Shown here: positions 21,086-34,760 of the stretch, piece by piece | How the letters are laid out: each line of letters begins with the position of its first letter | Numbering within the stretch: the first letter of the stretch is position 1 | DNA from: Todiramphus chloris collaris | Lineage: Eukaryota; Chordata; Aves; Coraciiformes; Alcedinidae | DNA length: 64,000 nucleotides | Direction: 5' to 3' | Assembly (NCBI GenBank): GCA_025345505.1 | Contig: JANVCC010000049.1 | Coordinates: 8,213,568-8,277,567, forward strand | Program-made: the position numbers and the translations under genes | Notes under the pieces: model-generated | Seen by the model: the letters and a program-made list of their open reading frames with translations, nothing else | Told to the model about the DNA's origin: nothing | Databases searched by the model: none

Positions 21086-24000
21086 CCTCTGGCTGCTCTT
21101 GATAGAAACTTCCCATCTTTTCTTGCTTTTCACTCACTACGTAACCTCTTCAGAGTAAGTGTTAACTTTCCAGAGAGAGATTTGGACTTCATTGTACTAA
21201 TAACCTTAAAACTGATTAAAAAAAAATAAAAATAAAGAGGCAGAAGCTCTTTGGTTGTAAGAATAACACAGTCCCGTGCTGGAGGAGACTTTGATCAAAT
21301 TTACTGACAACCAGAAACGAATGAAAAGGCCCTACTCGCAGCAAGAGAGCGTTCTAGGGGTATATTGCACACTGGCTGTTTTCCCAGCCCCGTGAGGTCT
21401 TTCAGAAGCCTCCCGTGGCATATGTCAGCTGGCTTTACTGGATTGCAGTGGGCAAGCTGGGTTTCTTTCCCGAAGTGCTGATGCTGCAGTGGTCCCATCA
21501 GACCGCACACAGAAAGCGTCTTTCTGTTATTTCTCTGCATGGACACACACAGACTTGGACCTTGGAGAATTTACAGCGGCTTCAGCTTTGTAGCCTGCAG
21601 CGCAAGGGGAACATCTGCCCGCGTGGAGCGAGCCTCCCACCACGTAGCTGTGCTCCGGTGCCATGTCCAGGTGAGTGCTTGGGTCAGGATGGCTAGGACC
21701 TGTCTTGGTGTCTGCTGCTGCTTTTGACTTAGATTGGATTATTTACTGAAAACCAAGATGTAAAAATAAGCAAGCATAAAACCTGGGCAGTCTGCTGGAA
21801 AGCTGCCTGCAGGGTTACACCGTAGGTCTGGGAAGCTCCAACCACTGCCCTTCCAGCTCTACAGTCTAACCCAGCCTAGCAAGGAGGTGGGGAAAGATGG
21901 GTGAGCCTGACTGTCTTCACACAGCCATCTGAGATCTCTCCATGGCACGCACTATGCGAGGGCTGAGTACTCTCGGCACCATCATTGCCGGGAGTTCTGG
22001 TTTGGCCCCTGGATCAGTGACTGGCCCTGTTGTGTCTGTGCCGCACGTAGTTTTGACTTGAGTTGGGAGCAGTTTCTCTGCTCTTTCATAGTTTGGCTTC
22101 TCCTTTGCACGTCTCCCACAGGAAGTGCAGATTCAGCAGGCATTGTATGCCTCAGCAGCCTGCCAGCTGCCTTGCTGAAGCTAGTTCACAATTCAAGTCA
22201 CTCCTGATAAGTTTGCAAACAATGTGCAGTGATTTCTGAGCTAGATAGTGGCTGAGCTGAACTCCTCAGTTTCCAGCCTGTCAGTTGAATGAAGCTGTGC
22301 ATTTATTTTGTAAAGCTCGTGGGTCAAACCTGGTCTTAACATTTTGTGCTGCTTTGATGTTTCATAAATTTCTTATTTGTTTAGGAATAACTGAGTGTCA
22401 GTATTATTAAAGCTCTTGAGTGAGTGTGTGGAGGCAAAAGAGGACATATGGATTGTTTTGGTTTCATATGAGCTAGGAACTGAACTGAGGACTTCTGATT
22501 TGCAGGTTAGTTCTTTGATCACTGGATAATTCTGTTACCCCCTTTATAACACAGTGAAATTGCCTGGGAATAACTCCAGTGAAAACAAGCGCAATATTTT
22601 TTTTCTAGGCTAACTTCACGTGGCAGCCTCTGAAAGCATTAACTGAGGAACTGGCCCAGAGGAAGCGACTCCACACTGGTGGGTCATCAGCCCCATCAGG
22701 AAACAGCAGGTCAAAGTTAGAAGGAACTTACTTAAAAGCTAATGAGTGGTGCAGCAAACACTGAGAGAAAGCATGGATCCGTAGACAGCAGAGGGGCTTG
22801 GGGTTCTCTATCTTAGTCCTTATTCCACTTGCTCTCTGTTAGTTCACAGCTGTTTAACCAGAGGGATGCCAAGGTGATGATCTATCAGATAAAGATTTCT
22901 AGGTGAGACATGCCCTCTCCTGATCTGTGCATCACTCTCCCTGGAAAATGGGTCAGTACAGAGCTCTTACTCAGTATGTTTGTATGAAATGAAATCCTCA
23001 TGACTTTAGATCCTAGCTGGGCAGATACTGCTTTTTTCAGATGTGTGTAAGGTCAGTAGTCACAAGTGTAGCAGCCTGGAACCGCAGGAGGAGTTTGACC
23101 ATTCTATGCAAAAATCGGTACAATAGAGTGGCAGAAGTAGGGATATAGCTCCTGCCAGATGACAGCAGGGGGTTGTTTACATGTAAGCTTGGGGAAAGCT
23201 CACCTTGGTGCACTTTCCAAAGGGCATGAGGTCGCGTTAAAGGCCGACTTAACGTTTTGAATGTATTTGTCACTGTGCCATACATTGGGTTTGGTTTTTT
23301 CTTACTCCTACTTTACCGTTGGAATTGGAAATTCAAGTTGGAGAAATGTGAAAGCAATTGGGCCTAATCCATTCCTGTTGTTACTCCTTTTGTTTTCACT
23401 GGAGTTACTCCAAGGCTGAATTCAGCCTATGATGAACAACTTGTTCTCCAAAGTTGGAACTTTGGAGGTTTTAGGGATGATCATGCAGCTCTGAGTCTCC
23501 TTCTCAAACAGCTGAAGCTCCCATAAGAGTGACAATATATGATGAATTTGGGTTACTGAATTTATTACAACAATCTAGTAATAAACCCTTTAGTCATAAT
23601 AAGACATTATTAACCATTAGAACAATTACTTGAATGAAACCCAACTGCTAGCTCACTTAGACTGGTCAGAAAAATCCTAGCTGTTGATTGCCAGTTAGCT
23701 AAACAGAGAACCATGAACAAATGACAAATGGTTCTGAGCCTGGAAATCCTCTTCCCATTTCCATTTCCTCTCAGCTTTTCTGGAACCAGCTTCTCTAGGG
23801 TTGCCTCTTATTGCCTGCTCCTCATGCATTGACCATCTCACCTGCAGCACAGGAGAGTCTCCAAAGAGGTTACCAGTCCTAGGCCTGTTTTGTTTAGATG
23901 GAAAAAGGAGAGTGCTATAAGCTATGAATAGCTGCACATCACCAACTGAGGACTGGGTGGTGCTTGCTTGCTTTTTTTTTTTTGCAGGAGGAGGAATATT

Positions 24001-24214
24001 TCTGTTAAGAACCAAGATGAAACTCTTCACAGATCTGCAAGAATGAACCAGTCCTCAATGCTGGTTAATTCCTCCAGGCAGAAGATCCCCTTCTTGTATC
24101 AGCTCTGCCACGTTGGGTCATATCTTCTCTGCTCATGCTCTGTTCAGGCAGTTTTCAGTGCCATCACCATCATACATCCTTGGTCTTGCTGATGTTGAGC
24201 ACTCCCCTTTGGAT

Positions 24215-24410
24215 CTCCTTCACTGTGAGGGTAACAGCACTGGAACAGGCTGCCCAGAGAGGTGGTGGACTCTCTGTCTCTGCAGACTTTCAAAAACTGC
24301 CGGGACTTGTTCCTGTGTGATCTACTCTGGGCCATCTTGTTCTGACAGAGGGGTTGGACTAGATGATCTTTAGAGGTCCCTTCCAACCACTACCATTCTG
24401 TGATTCTGGG
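24215..24410 (+). mobile_element. CR1 LINE 3'-end fragment, sense on +
   Basis: The sequence runs from CTTCACTGTGAGGGT through GCACTGGAACAGGCTGCCCAG to GGGTTGGACTAGATGATC and ends with TTCTGTGATTCTG-type octamers. This is the standard avian CR1 3' terminus. It is about 195 bp, 5'-truncated, and codes for nothing intact. Confidence 0.9.
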
Positions 24411-27400
24411 ATCTTCCACCTCCTCTACTTTGCTTCTGACACAAGAAGTGGATGCTGACCGTTCTCCCTGCTGCTCCTCCTTCCAGACCCTCTCTGTTTG
24501 TAGGCATCCAAGCTGCAGTTATTAGCTCCACAGCCAACTGCCCTGACTACCAAGGATGGTACAGATCACTCTAAGAATAGAAACAGCATATCAGGAAGGG
24601 GCATTTATAGTGCTTATTACAGCTAACTGGAAGGAGAGGAAGCACTTCCCTAACTCCTTAGCTGATGCATCGGGTGATTTTTAGTCTTTTTTTTTTTTTC
24701 AACAGTTATATAATTAGTGAGGAGGAAGAACCCTTTGCTTTTAAAATGAAAATAAAGCAGCTTCTATTCTTACCTGCATTGGTTTATTTCTCTCCACAAC
24801 AGAAAATGCACCACTAATAAGCTGGTCAGTGTGACAGTCAATGAGATGCTGCTTTGCTTAGATGTGAGGAAGTTTTTGGGCAGAAACTTTGGTATGTTCC
24901 ATACAGTTACTGACCTCATGACTCAGTGGAGCAATCACCAGATAGCCAAGAAAAACAGAAAGAATAGTTAAAATCTTACAAAGTACAATGTGGAGGGATT
25001 ATCACACCAAACTTGGGTTAAAGTTCATATAGCAAAGAGGATCTCTGTCTTTCTAAGAACTCCTACTGACAGTTCCTACTGTCAGATGTGCTGGTCCAAG
25101 AGATAATCACTTCCCCAACTTCAAATGATCATCAAGAGTGCTGTAATTTGGACCAAGACTTTTGGAAGATTTCAACACTAAATGAAGCATGTTACTGCCT
25201 AGAGTAAGCATGGGGGTGTGTGTGTGTGTGTGTGTGTGTGTATTTTCCCTTCTGTGGCCGTATTTCTGCAAGGCACCCAAACACAGTATAACTGTCTGGA
25301 TTTATACAACATGGGTTTGACAGAGTTTAAAGGTGGGACCTGCTCAGCTTCCCAGTCCACGAACCTTGCCTTCTCTGAAAGCCCAGCACTAGGTAAGTCT
25401 GTAGGCTTGTGCCTCCAGCCCTGCTGCACTCTTATTTTGTCTCCTATTTAGGTTTTTGCTTCACTTGCCTTCAAGCATTTGGCTCTAGGAGTCAGAGCAT
25501 CTCATTTTTCACTTTGAAACTCTGTTCCTTCTAGCTATTGAGCCACCTGGGAACTGCAGATCCTAAGAGTTTGGAAATTAGAGGATTAAAAGAAAAACAA
25601 CAATGTCAAAAACTATTGTCTTAATTCCTGGAGGAAGTCGCTTGTAACTCATGTTCTTGAATACTGTGGCTTAGGTGTGCAGCCCATTTCTTCTGTAAGC
25701 TATTTGTTTTTTAATTATTTGCTTTGCCCTATGAAGTATTTGCCGAAGGACTTTCTTCTATTCCCAGGTTAGTAGTAACGCCTGTGGAGAAAGACTAACT
25801 GCTTTAAAAAATGACTCAAATCTAGGTGGAGGACACAGATAAGCAGCCTGGCGTGGAGAGTGGGTGGGAGTATTTTGGATGACCTACTCCTCCTCAAGTG
25901 ACATGATCCCAAACTGTACTTGTTCGATTTAGGCACAAACTTGCCTGAAACAGTGAAGTTTGTGTTCTGGGTTCAGCTGTGAGAGCTGAGTATCACTTTC
26001 CAGACGAGCACCCATGCCCCACCTTGAACAAAACCACAGTTCAGTCTTGGCCATCAGGGCACCAGATTTCTCCCTTGATGCTCTCCTTGAGCCCCACGGG
26101 TGCTCCCTGTCCCAGAGGGGCTGTGACCTGCCAGTTAGGGGGCCGTTTGCAGACCTGTCTGCAGAGGCTGCTGGTAAAGAAAGCGTTGAGTGGTGCACCT
26201 CTGGGCCAGGACCTGGCAAGTGCTGTGCATTTTTTTTCCCCTTGAACATTGCTGAAATGCACGTCTGTACTTCAGGACCTTGAAAGGCTGCTTCTCTAAT
26301 CTCCCCAGAAGGATTACTGCTGCTGGAAATCATGAGAGCTTGGACTAGCTATCAACTTTATCAGGAAAGCTTCTTTCCGGCCAAGCTAGTAAGGGCTTTG
26401 CTAAGCGGGAATCTTGGGTTGAAGCTGATCTTCTCATATTTCACAGATGGCCTCCATGAATGATTTACTAGGAGAGTAAAAGATTAGCCAGATTCCTCCA
26501 ACTGCATCTCGAGTCATATAAAGCACTGGCTTTTATTGGGGCCTAGGCAGTTCCTAATTCTTTAGCCTTGTTAGACTGCTTTACAGTGACTAATTGCCCT
26601 GCACTCCCTTCCCTGAGAATCAGGTGTCTGCTGGTGAGGAACCCAGGCGCCTCGCACGAGCCTCACCCCTGGCTTTGAAACAGCCACTTCAGCAAAGGCT
26701 GCTCCATATGGTCAGGTACCCAAAGACCACAAAACGTTATGTCTCTACTTGGATTTTATTGGAGACGTTAGAATACTTCTGGGAGGAAGGATGGTAAAGG
26801 GAATGCTTAAAATGTACAATTAGGTGTTTCCATAAAATTACCAAAAGCTTTGCAGAATCTTCCTATGGAAAAGAGCTGTTGCTGGAGAGTTCATGTGAAA
26901 GGTGGTCTGGGTAGGGCAAAACCTCTTGCGTTAATGTTTTAGCGAGTCACCAGGGCTCGGGTGAGCTCTTCTGGGGGAAGGGAGATTACCCTATGTTTGC
27001 CTCTTATGGAGTTTCTCACATTTTTCTCCTTTACACTTGGCAGCCTGAGCTCTGTATCTGACTCTCTATGGCAGTTCCTACAGAGTCTGGCTGTTTTGAA
27101 GGACTGCAGTACCGATTTAGATGTCCAAATTGGAAAAACAGGGTTTAAAGTGGACCTACTTTTTTCCTTAGAGTGAGACTTGTTAAAGATCTGTGTTAAA
27201 TTATTTACCGATAGTCTTCACAAAAGCAACAGATCTTGGCATTTAATCATTTGCGTTACTTCCAGCATGCTTTTCTGCCCTGTCCTCTAAATAAAAAAGC
27301 AATCAAAAAAATCACTAAAGGGCTTGCAGGGATGGGTTGCCCATCGATATATGAAGTACATACACCGTAAAGAGTAAAACAATATTGGCATGTGCTGATC

Positions 27401-29798
27401 TCATGTAAACAGTCCTTGGTTTATAGCAGGCAGAGATGAGAGCTCTGAGACTTGCTGGGGGAATCAACCCCTAGTAGAAATGCTTAAAATATTTGGGTTT
27501 TAGCCAAGAAACTAAGAAAAGAGGGTTTTTTGTATCCTCCTATTTCTCTGCTGTGATCTCCTCACATACAGCACTAAAAGCTACATAAGAAACAGGGATA
27601 AGAAGATATAGCCCTGACAGTCTTGTCCCCAGGGCATCAAAAGAGGTGGAAGATGCTCAGTCTGCCCCATAAGTACAGAGATAATAAAATTTGCTACTTT
27701 TCTGATCTGTTCATCACCATTTATATGTTGAACCTACTCTCTGGAAGTTCCTCTTGGTTGAACCTATGGCAAAAAGGAGACAGAAGCAGCCCCTGGAGTC
27801 CCCTTGACAAAAGCTCCCCCACCACAGTTCTTCAAGGCTAAAGTTTTGCCACAAGCTGTAGCAGGGTGAGGGGAAAGCTATAAAAAGTACAGGAATGCAA
27901 AATTCCGTCCTCTTCTTAGCGAAGGTAGAAATCAAATGTATGAGTGCGTTTCCAGGATAGAGCATAATCTGCCATCAGTTGTGTCTTGTAGAAATGAGCT
28001 GTGTGTTGGCATCTGTTGTATATACAATTTTTTCAAGCCTATCAGTGAAACAAATCCTGCAGTATTTATTTTGAGATGCATTGTGGGGAGGACAAAGTCA
28101 ACTGACCTGCAGGAACAAAGTATTATGACTAAACATCACTTTAAAAGCAAATGTGATCCTTTGATGTTTAAAAGAAAAAAAAGGACAAAAAGAGAGTATT
28201 TGTCAAGCCTGTGTTTATGAGGGCAACACCAGATCTCAGAGGATTACTCACCATGGCAATTTTTTAAGATATTAAGTCAATCACCCAGATTTTGTCCATA
28301 GACTGACAGACCTGGGGCATCCCTGGGATTGCCTGAGTGTGATCTCCTGCCAGTGACTGTCAAGGGTCTTGGAGCCATGCAAGAACTCATCAAAGACTGT
28401 GCCTCCACCTCTCATTGCCAAGCAGATGGGGCTATTGATAAAGGTTTGAAAACACACTGCCAAAGGTGGAGCAATTAACAGGGACAATTCAGAGTCATGA
28501 GAAGAGCCATAAAAGTGAATTTACTTGAGTTTTGAATATCACTCTCATTATTTTTGGATGCGCAATCTTTTTGATAGATGCACGGAATGGCCACCTCTTC
28601 CTCTGAAAAGGCATCAGGCCATGATTCCAGCCTTCTGCTGTGCATCCCATGTCTGCGTGTTTGGAAATACGTGTTGGCAGTGTAAGGCCAGCTGTGCAAT
28701 ATACTGCTATAAAATGTTCCTCTTGCAACGCTTTCTTGCTTTTTATTCTATTCTTCTTGGAAACTGTTATTGCCAACACAACAGCAGATCTGCTCCTACA
28801 GAAAGGGCTGTTGTCTGCATGCCTGCCCTCACCCATACACAGAGACTGAAGATATCCCTTTCCAAAATCAAACAGGAATCGAAACAAGTAATGAGCCAAA
28901 AGGAAATTAAATTGCTAATGAACTTGCAATATTACTTAAAATGCTTATTTCTCACCAATTTTTATTACACTTTGTCAAGACCCTGTCTGATCGTGGCTGG
29001 GGGTGCAGCAGCCCCAGCTCACATCCAGTGTAAGGATGATTGCTCAGTGCAGAGACAGGCAAGGGTAAGAGAGGAAACAAACGCTGTGATCCCTTTTTGG
29101 AGCATTTGCTCTTATTTATCCCCTTAGATGTATCCCAGTGTAAATAATCTTTCATATCACTTTACAAAGTGATTGCTAAGTGGGATGGAGGAGAAGGTAT
29201 TCTGTAATGTAGTAATTTCTGTCTTTCCTCTTTAGTTTCCTGCTTGGTCATAGAAAGGAAATCTGTCTGGTTGTTAATTTGAAAGCATCTGTAGTGGTGA
29301 TGGCATAACAGATATGAAAGTTCACAGGACTCTGGCAGCCACGAATGTATGGAGTCTTTCAGATGAACAAATGAAAGCTGCCTGCGAATGATTCCCGTTT
29401 GTCATGAAAAACTCACAATACCATGGGACAGCTGTTTGCCTGGGATCTGTATCTCAGATGTAAGGAACCAGAACAGACATGTGCTCTGTTGTACACAGAC
29501 CATAACCCCAGAGACAGGTAAATCATTCTTTATGAGGAAGAATATCACATAGAATTAACATTTTATATAAAATATGCTTTTCAGGTTTTACTTGCTATTT
29601 GACGTGACCAAAAGCGTGGCTTAAGATGAATAAATCATGGTCTTTTATAATCTAGTGCTCTGGTAACTTCCTCTGGAGATAGATTTGGTGCTGCCACAAG
29701 CATGGCTGGCTAGGCAGTGGGCTCTGTTTTGGCAAGGAGCTCTCCTGGTGGTGTACAACAGCACAAAGGTGAAGCAGGTGGCGAAAGTGTCCTGGGAT
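24411..29798. other. Intergenic stretch without recognised gene
   Basis: It contains a GT microsatellite at 25216-25242. I see no spliced-gene signature or family match. Scattered open frames of 60-200 codons on both strands lack recognisable domains and splice context. Confidence 0.5.
25216..25242. repeat. (GT)n dinucleotide microsatellite
   Basis: About 13 uninterrupted GT units directly follow a short G run. It is a likely polymorphic marker. Confidence 0.95.
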
Positions 29799-32180
29799 AT
29801 CATAGAATGGTGTGGGTTGGAAGGCACCTTAAAGATCATCTACACCCAACACCCCTGCCATGGGCAGGGTCACCACCCACTAGACCAGGCTGCACAGTGT
29901 CAGCCAACCTGGTCTTGAACACATCCAGTGTTAGGGCATCTACGATCTCCCTGGACAACCTGTTCTGGTGTCTCATCACCCTCACACTGAAGAACTTCTT
30001 CCTGATTTCTATTTTGAATCTACCCTCTTCCAGTTTGAAGCTGTTACCCCTCATCCTATCACTACAGACCCTCGTAAAAAATCCTTCCACAGCTTTCTTT
30101 GTAGGCCCCCTTCAGACACTGGAAGGCCGCAATACGGTCTCCCCAGAGCCTCCTTGTCTGCAGGCTGAACAACCCCAACTCTCTCAGCCTGTCCTCATAG
30201 AAGAGGTTCTCCAGCCCCCTGATCATCGTTGTCACTCTCTTCCAGACCCACTCCAACAGGTCTATGTCCTGCTTATGTCAGGGGCTCCAGAGCTGGGCAC
30301 AGTACTCCATGTGGGGTCTCACAGGAGCAGAGTAGAGGGGCAGAATTACCTCCCTCAACCTGCTGGTCACGGTTCTGTTGATGCAGCCCAGGGTATGTTT
30401 GGGCCTTTCTGGGCTGCACTCAGACATTGTTGGCTTATGTTGAGCTTTTTGTCAACCAGCACCCCCAAGTATTTCTCCTCATGGCTGCTCTCAATCCACT
30501 CATCACACAGCCTGTATTTGTTCTTGGGATTACCCCAATCCATGTGAAGGACCTTGCACTTGGCCTTGTTGAACTTTATGAGGTTTGCATGAGCCCACCT
30601 CTCCAACCTGTCAAAGTCCCTCTGTATGGCATCCCTTCCCTCCGGCCTGTTGACTGCACCACTCAGCTTGGTGTCATCAGAAAGCTTGCTGAAGTTGCTG
30701 TTGATCCCTCTGTCCGTGTCACTGACAAAGATGTTAAGCAGCACTGGCCCCAGTACCAATCCCTGAGGAATGCCACTCGTCACTGATCTCCATTTAGACA
30801 TCAGGCCATTGAACACAACTTCGAGTGCAATCAGCCGGACAGTTCCTTATCCACTGAGTAGTCCCATCCATCAAATCCATGTCTTTACAATGTAGAGACC
30901 AGGATGTCATGTGGGACACTGTCAAACGCTTTGCACAAGTCCAGGTAGATGACGTCAGTTGCTCTTCCCTTATCCACCAATGCTGTAACTCCATCATAAA
31001 AGGCCACCAAATTTGTCAGGCACAATTTGCCCCTGGTGAAGCCATGGTGGTTGCCACCAATCAACTCCTCGTTTTCCATGTGTCTTAGCACATCCTTCAG
31101 GAGGATCTGCTCCATGATCTTGTTGGGCACAGAGGTGAGACTGTCTGGACTGTAGTTTACCAGGGCTTCCTTTTTAGCCTCTCTGAAAATGGGGGTTACA
31201 TTTTCCCTTTTCCATCAGACTACCACAACTTTTCAAATATGATAGAAAGTGGCTTAGCAACTTCATCTACCAGTTCCTTCAGGACCCATGGATGGATCTC
31301 CTTGGGTCCCATGGATTTGCACACCTTTAGATTCTTTAGATGGTCTCAAACCTGATCTTCACTTACAGTGGACAGATCTTCTTTCTTCCAGTCCCTGCCT
31401 TTGCCTTCTGCAAGTTGGGTGATGTGGCTGGAGGCCCTTGCCAGTAAAGACTGAGGCAAAGGAGTCATTGAGTACCTCAGCCTTCTCCATTTCCCTTGTG
31501 ACCAGGTCTCCTGTTCCCTTCCACAGAGGGCCCACATCTTCCCTGGCCTTCTTTTTATCACTGATGTAAGTTTTTCTTGTTGCCTTTGATGTCTCTGGCC
31601 AGATTTAGTTCTATCTGGGCTTTAGCTCTCCTAACCTAATCCCTGGCTGCTGCTCGGACAATTTCTTTCTGTTCCTCCCAGGCTACCTGTCCTTGCTTCC
31701 ACTCTCTGTTGACTCCCTTTCTGTATCTAAGTGTGTCCTTGTTGAACTAGGGATCTTGAATTCCACAATTTTCATGGTCACTGCAGTCAAGACTGCCCTT
31801 GAGCTTCACATTAGCCCCTTCTTACTGGTAAGAATGAGCCTCTCCTTGTTGGTAAGAATAAGGTCCAGCATAGAACTTTTTCTTGTTGGTTCCTCTACTA
31901 CTTGAAGGAAATTGTCATCAGTGCATTCCAGGAACCTCCTGGGTTGCTGATGCCCTGCTGTGCTGTCCTTCCAACAGCTATCAGAGTGGTTGAAATCCTC
32001 CCTTGTGAACTTGAAGCTGTTCCTGTCTGTCTGTAGAGGGCTAATCCACTCCATGTTCCTGATCAGGTGGCCTGTAGCAGACCTTCACTATGATATTACC
32101 TTCTCCTGCCTTCCCTTTAACCCTGACATTGGGTCCAGAGTTTCTACTCACCTCAAGTCACTCTGTCCTTTGTATCATTC
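29799..32180 (-). mobile_element. CR1 LINE, about 2.4 kb, decayed, with endonuclease C-terminus and reverse transcriptase remnants
   Basis: The 3' end lies at 29,799 (CATAGAATGG) and the body reads leftward on the minus strand. From its 5' side the remnants are an endonuclease tail (31,806-32,054, with LDLILTNKERL) and an RT finger/palm segment with [15 protein letters not shown] (30,885-31,130). Next is RT motif B, SGIPQGLVLGPVL, followed by LSDDTKL where intact elements have FADDTKL, and WAHANLIKFNKAKCKVLH (30,367-30,816). Last come thumb and C-terminal pieces (29,836-30,256). The reading frame is broken several times and the 5' half is absent, so it is a dead 5'-truncated insertion. The exact 5' boundary is uncertain by tens of bases. 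Confidence 0.93.
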
Positions 32181-34463
32181 CTCATATCAAATAATTTGGT
32201 GAGTTTTCATTTGAAAATCAGAATGAAAGAAAAGTCCAGGGCTGAAGCTTCACCAAGCAGCTGGAAACAAGCTGTGATGCTTGATGGGTGAGCTCCTGGA
32301 ACATCTACCTCTGACGGTCTCGGTTTGCTTTTATTTTTCACATGGTATCTTTGCTATGGCTTCAAACAATGTTGGGCTTCAGTGTGACCAGGTTTTTTGG
32401 GAGGCTGTCACATGAGGGTCTTTTAATCAACCAGAGGTACTGCCATGAAGTTTAGGGAGGAGAAATAATCCCACCTGCGCTCCCCATGAGCCTCCCTGTT
32501 GGTATATTTTTAGTGATGACTTCTTTTAATTCACTCTATGTCAGGAAATTCTGCACCGAGCTTCCCGCTGTGCTGGTACATAACAAGGGCAAAGCACATC
32601 TGCGTGGAAGAGTTTACCTAACATGCATTTCCCTAACTTTGGCAGATCCAAAGATTTCCTCCCAGCCTTCCTACTTCTCTCCACTTTTTGGTAGTTGCCT
32701 CAAACAAATAAGACAGAAAACCTTGTAAATAAGGGATGACAAAAGTATGCAAATAAAATGGCAAGATTAACCTAAGTGTGGGCTCAGTGTGTGCAGGCAT
32801 AGGAAAGTTAAAGAATATTGAACCAAGCTTTCAAAACTTTGTTTCTTTGCCAGAGGTCAATCTCCAGACACTAATTTAGCTGTACTAGTAACGCATTTAA
32901 GCGTGTTCCTCTGTTAAGCAATACAATCCCTACAGAGCAGCTCTGGAGCAGCTGTTAGCTGCAGGCTTTCCGCAGGCTGAGGTCTCTGGGTCAGAAACAC
33001 TCTGATCTTCCACCAGCACACCCCCCTGATCTGCTCCACACACTGGTGATCTCTCTTCAGGCAAGGTGAGTTCCAGGTTTCAAAGTGCTTTAGTTCAGCT
33101 GGTGACCCAGAAGCTGAGGTCAACTCAATCACTCTCTGCTCCTGCCAGAGCAAACCATCATGCCTAGGGACTCAGCACTGTCCCTTGTCACACTTCATCT
33201 GAAAATAACACCAGCTTTGCTGCAAGGAGTGTTTGGCTGCCATGTGCTCACCACAAGTTGCAAAAGCTACTGCTCCCATGCATTCAGACACCTTCTTTTC
33301 TTTAAGCTGGTGCAAGGTCTTCCTTTTCCAACGTCTTCAGGCATGAATTCATGTAAGTGCACCCCACAGCTTGCAGAGGCTGAGACACCAGGGCTGAAGG
33401 ACAATCCTCACTTTGTTGCTGCTAAAGACAGATTATTTTTAATGTAAAAGTTATTGTCTCGGGCAGCCTTCATCTCACTAGTGCACAATTTCAGAATGCT
33501 TTAAATTAAGTCTGGAGGCTAAAAGTGTGTTAGTCATTGCCCATACATCTTAGGGGAATCAGGGCTTTCCAAAGTTATTGTTAACATTAGGCATCTGGTT
33601 TATGTTTATAATGATTTATTCAATGATGGGAGACAGGTAAAGAACCATCATGGAAGACAAACTAGAAAAGATTGGGGTTTTCAAAGCTCTGAAGTCATTG
33701 TTAAATCAAAGTTGTCTGACTTCAAAAGGAATAAATAATTTGATTAGATTCTTTAAACAATGTACAATGCTCACAGAGTTGGCAGATATTATTAGAGGCA
33801 GAGCTGGTAGCACGGCCTTCTCTGGAGGTTGCTTGTCCCTTCTAAGTGCAAGATCCTGTTCTTATGTCATGACTCTGGCTTTTTCTTTTTTTTTTGGAGA
33901 AAATTTCAGCCAAGTACTCCAACTGTCTGTGAGAGTCAGGGCAGAGAAGAGTACATTGTTTTTTTCAGTGTTAGAATAATTCAGGAAATCCTTTCTTTGG
34001 AAAGATCTAATGCTTCCATACTTTGAAACGGGGACTTGAAATCCAGTGGGGGAAGATGGGCTCTGTGCTAAAGATGGGCGCGTTGCCATTGCCATAAGGA
34101 TCTGACCACGGTTGTTTCAGTTTTATGAGGCTCTGAAAAAGTCTACTCTGTGTATGTGCAGTAGGGCTTTGCAAGAGCTTAGCTAAGATTAGAGAAGAGT
34201 CTCTGCTCGTGTCTCCCAGTGCCTGACCATCACCGGCCTGTGCAAGTGGTGAAATTGGTCTTTCCTGGTAAGGAGTAACTCTCAGTAAGAGCAGGACTTT
34301 GGGAGGGAGAAGAGAAAGACAGCTCCCAGATTCCTGGAGCAGAGGTGAAGACTGTACCTGGAAGCAAGAGCTGGTGGGACAGGGCAGGCTGGGAAGGGTA
34401 GGCTGAGGGGTGATACATTCATGCTCGTTTAATCCCCTCTACCCAGCCTGACAGGGTATTAAA
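32181..34463. other. Unique intergenic sequence between two CR1 copies
   Basis: No exon, repeat family or RNA gene is recognised. There is a T-run near 33884-33894. Open frames are short and without domains. Confidence 0.45.
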
Positions 34464-34760
34464 TCATAGAATCATGGACTATCAGGTTGGAAAGGACCTC
34501 AAGGATCACCTGGTCGAGGCTTTCTTGGCAAAAGCACAGTCTAGACAAGATGGCCCAGCACCCTGTCCAGATGAGTCTTCAAAGTGTCCTGTGTTGGGGA
34601 ACCCATCATTTCCCTGGGGAGATTATTCCAATGGCTGATTGTTCTCACTGTGAAAAACTTTCCTCTTGTGTCCAGACGGAATCTCCCCAGGAGTAACTTA
34701 CACCCATATCGCCTTCCTCTCCTGACAGTAAACACCAGTGACACTCACAGGCAATAGTCC
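34464..34760 (-). mobile_element. CR1 LINE 3'-end fragment, sense on -
   Basis: It starts with AATCATAGAATCATGG and GTTGGAAAGGACCTCAAGGATCA, the complement of a CR1 3' terminus. It continues into the region equivalent to the C-terminal RT peptide; the minus-strand frame reads RLDTRGKFFTVRTISHWNNL. It is about 300 bp and diverged. The inner (5') boundary is approximate. Confidence 0.85.

Larger units (their letters stand above)
15491..24214. other. Intergenic or distal 3' UTR sequence, no gene recognised
   Basis: I see no exon with family resemblance. Contents worth noting are an AATAAA at 17329, a T/G-rich low-complexity tract at about 17068-17150 and a CpG-rich patch at 20.9-21.1 kb. The longest open frame (20475-21158, 227 codons on +) runs through that patch and has no recognisable domain. 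A processed copy or a lncRNA cannot be excluded. Confidence 0.5.

Noticed and set aside
20475-21158. 227-codon open frame on +
   Set aside because: Stop-poor GC patch, no recognisable motif or splice context, and competing frames on the other strand.
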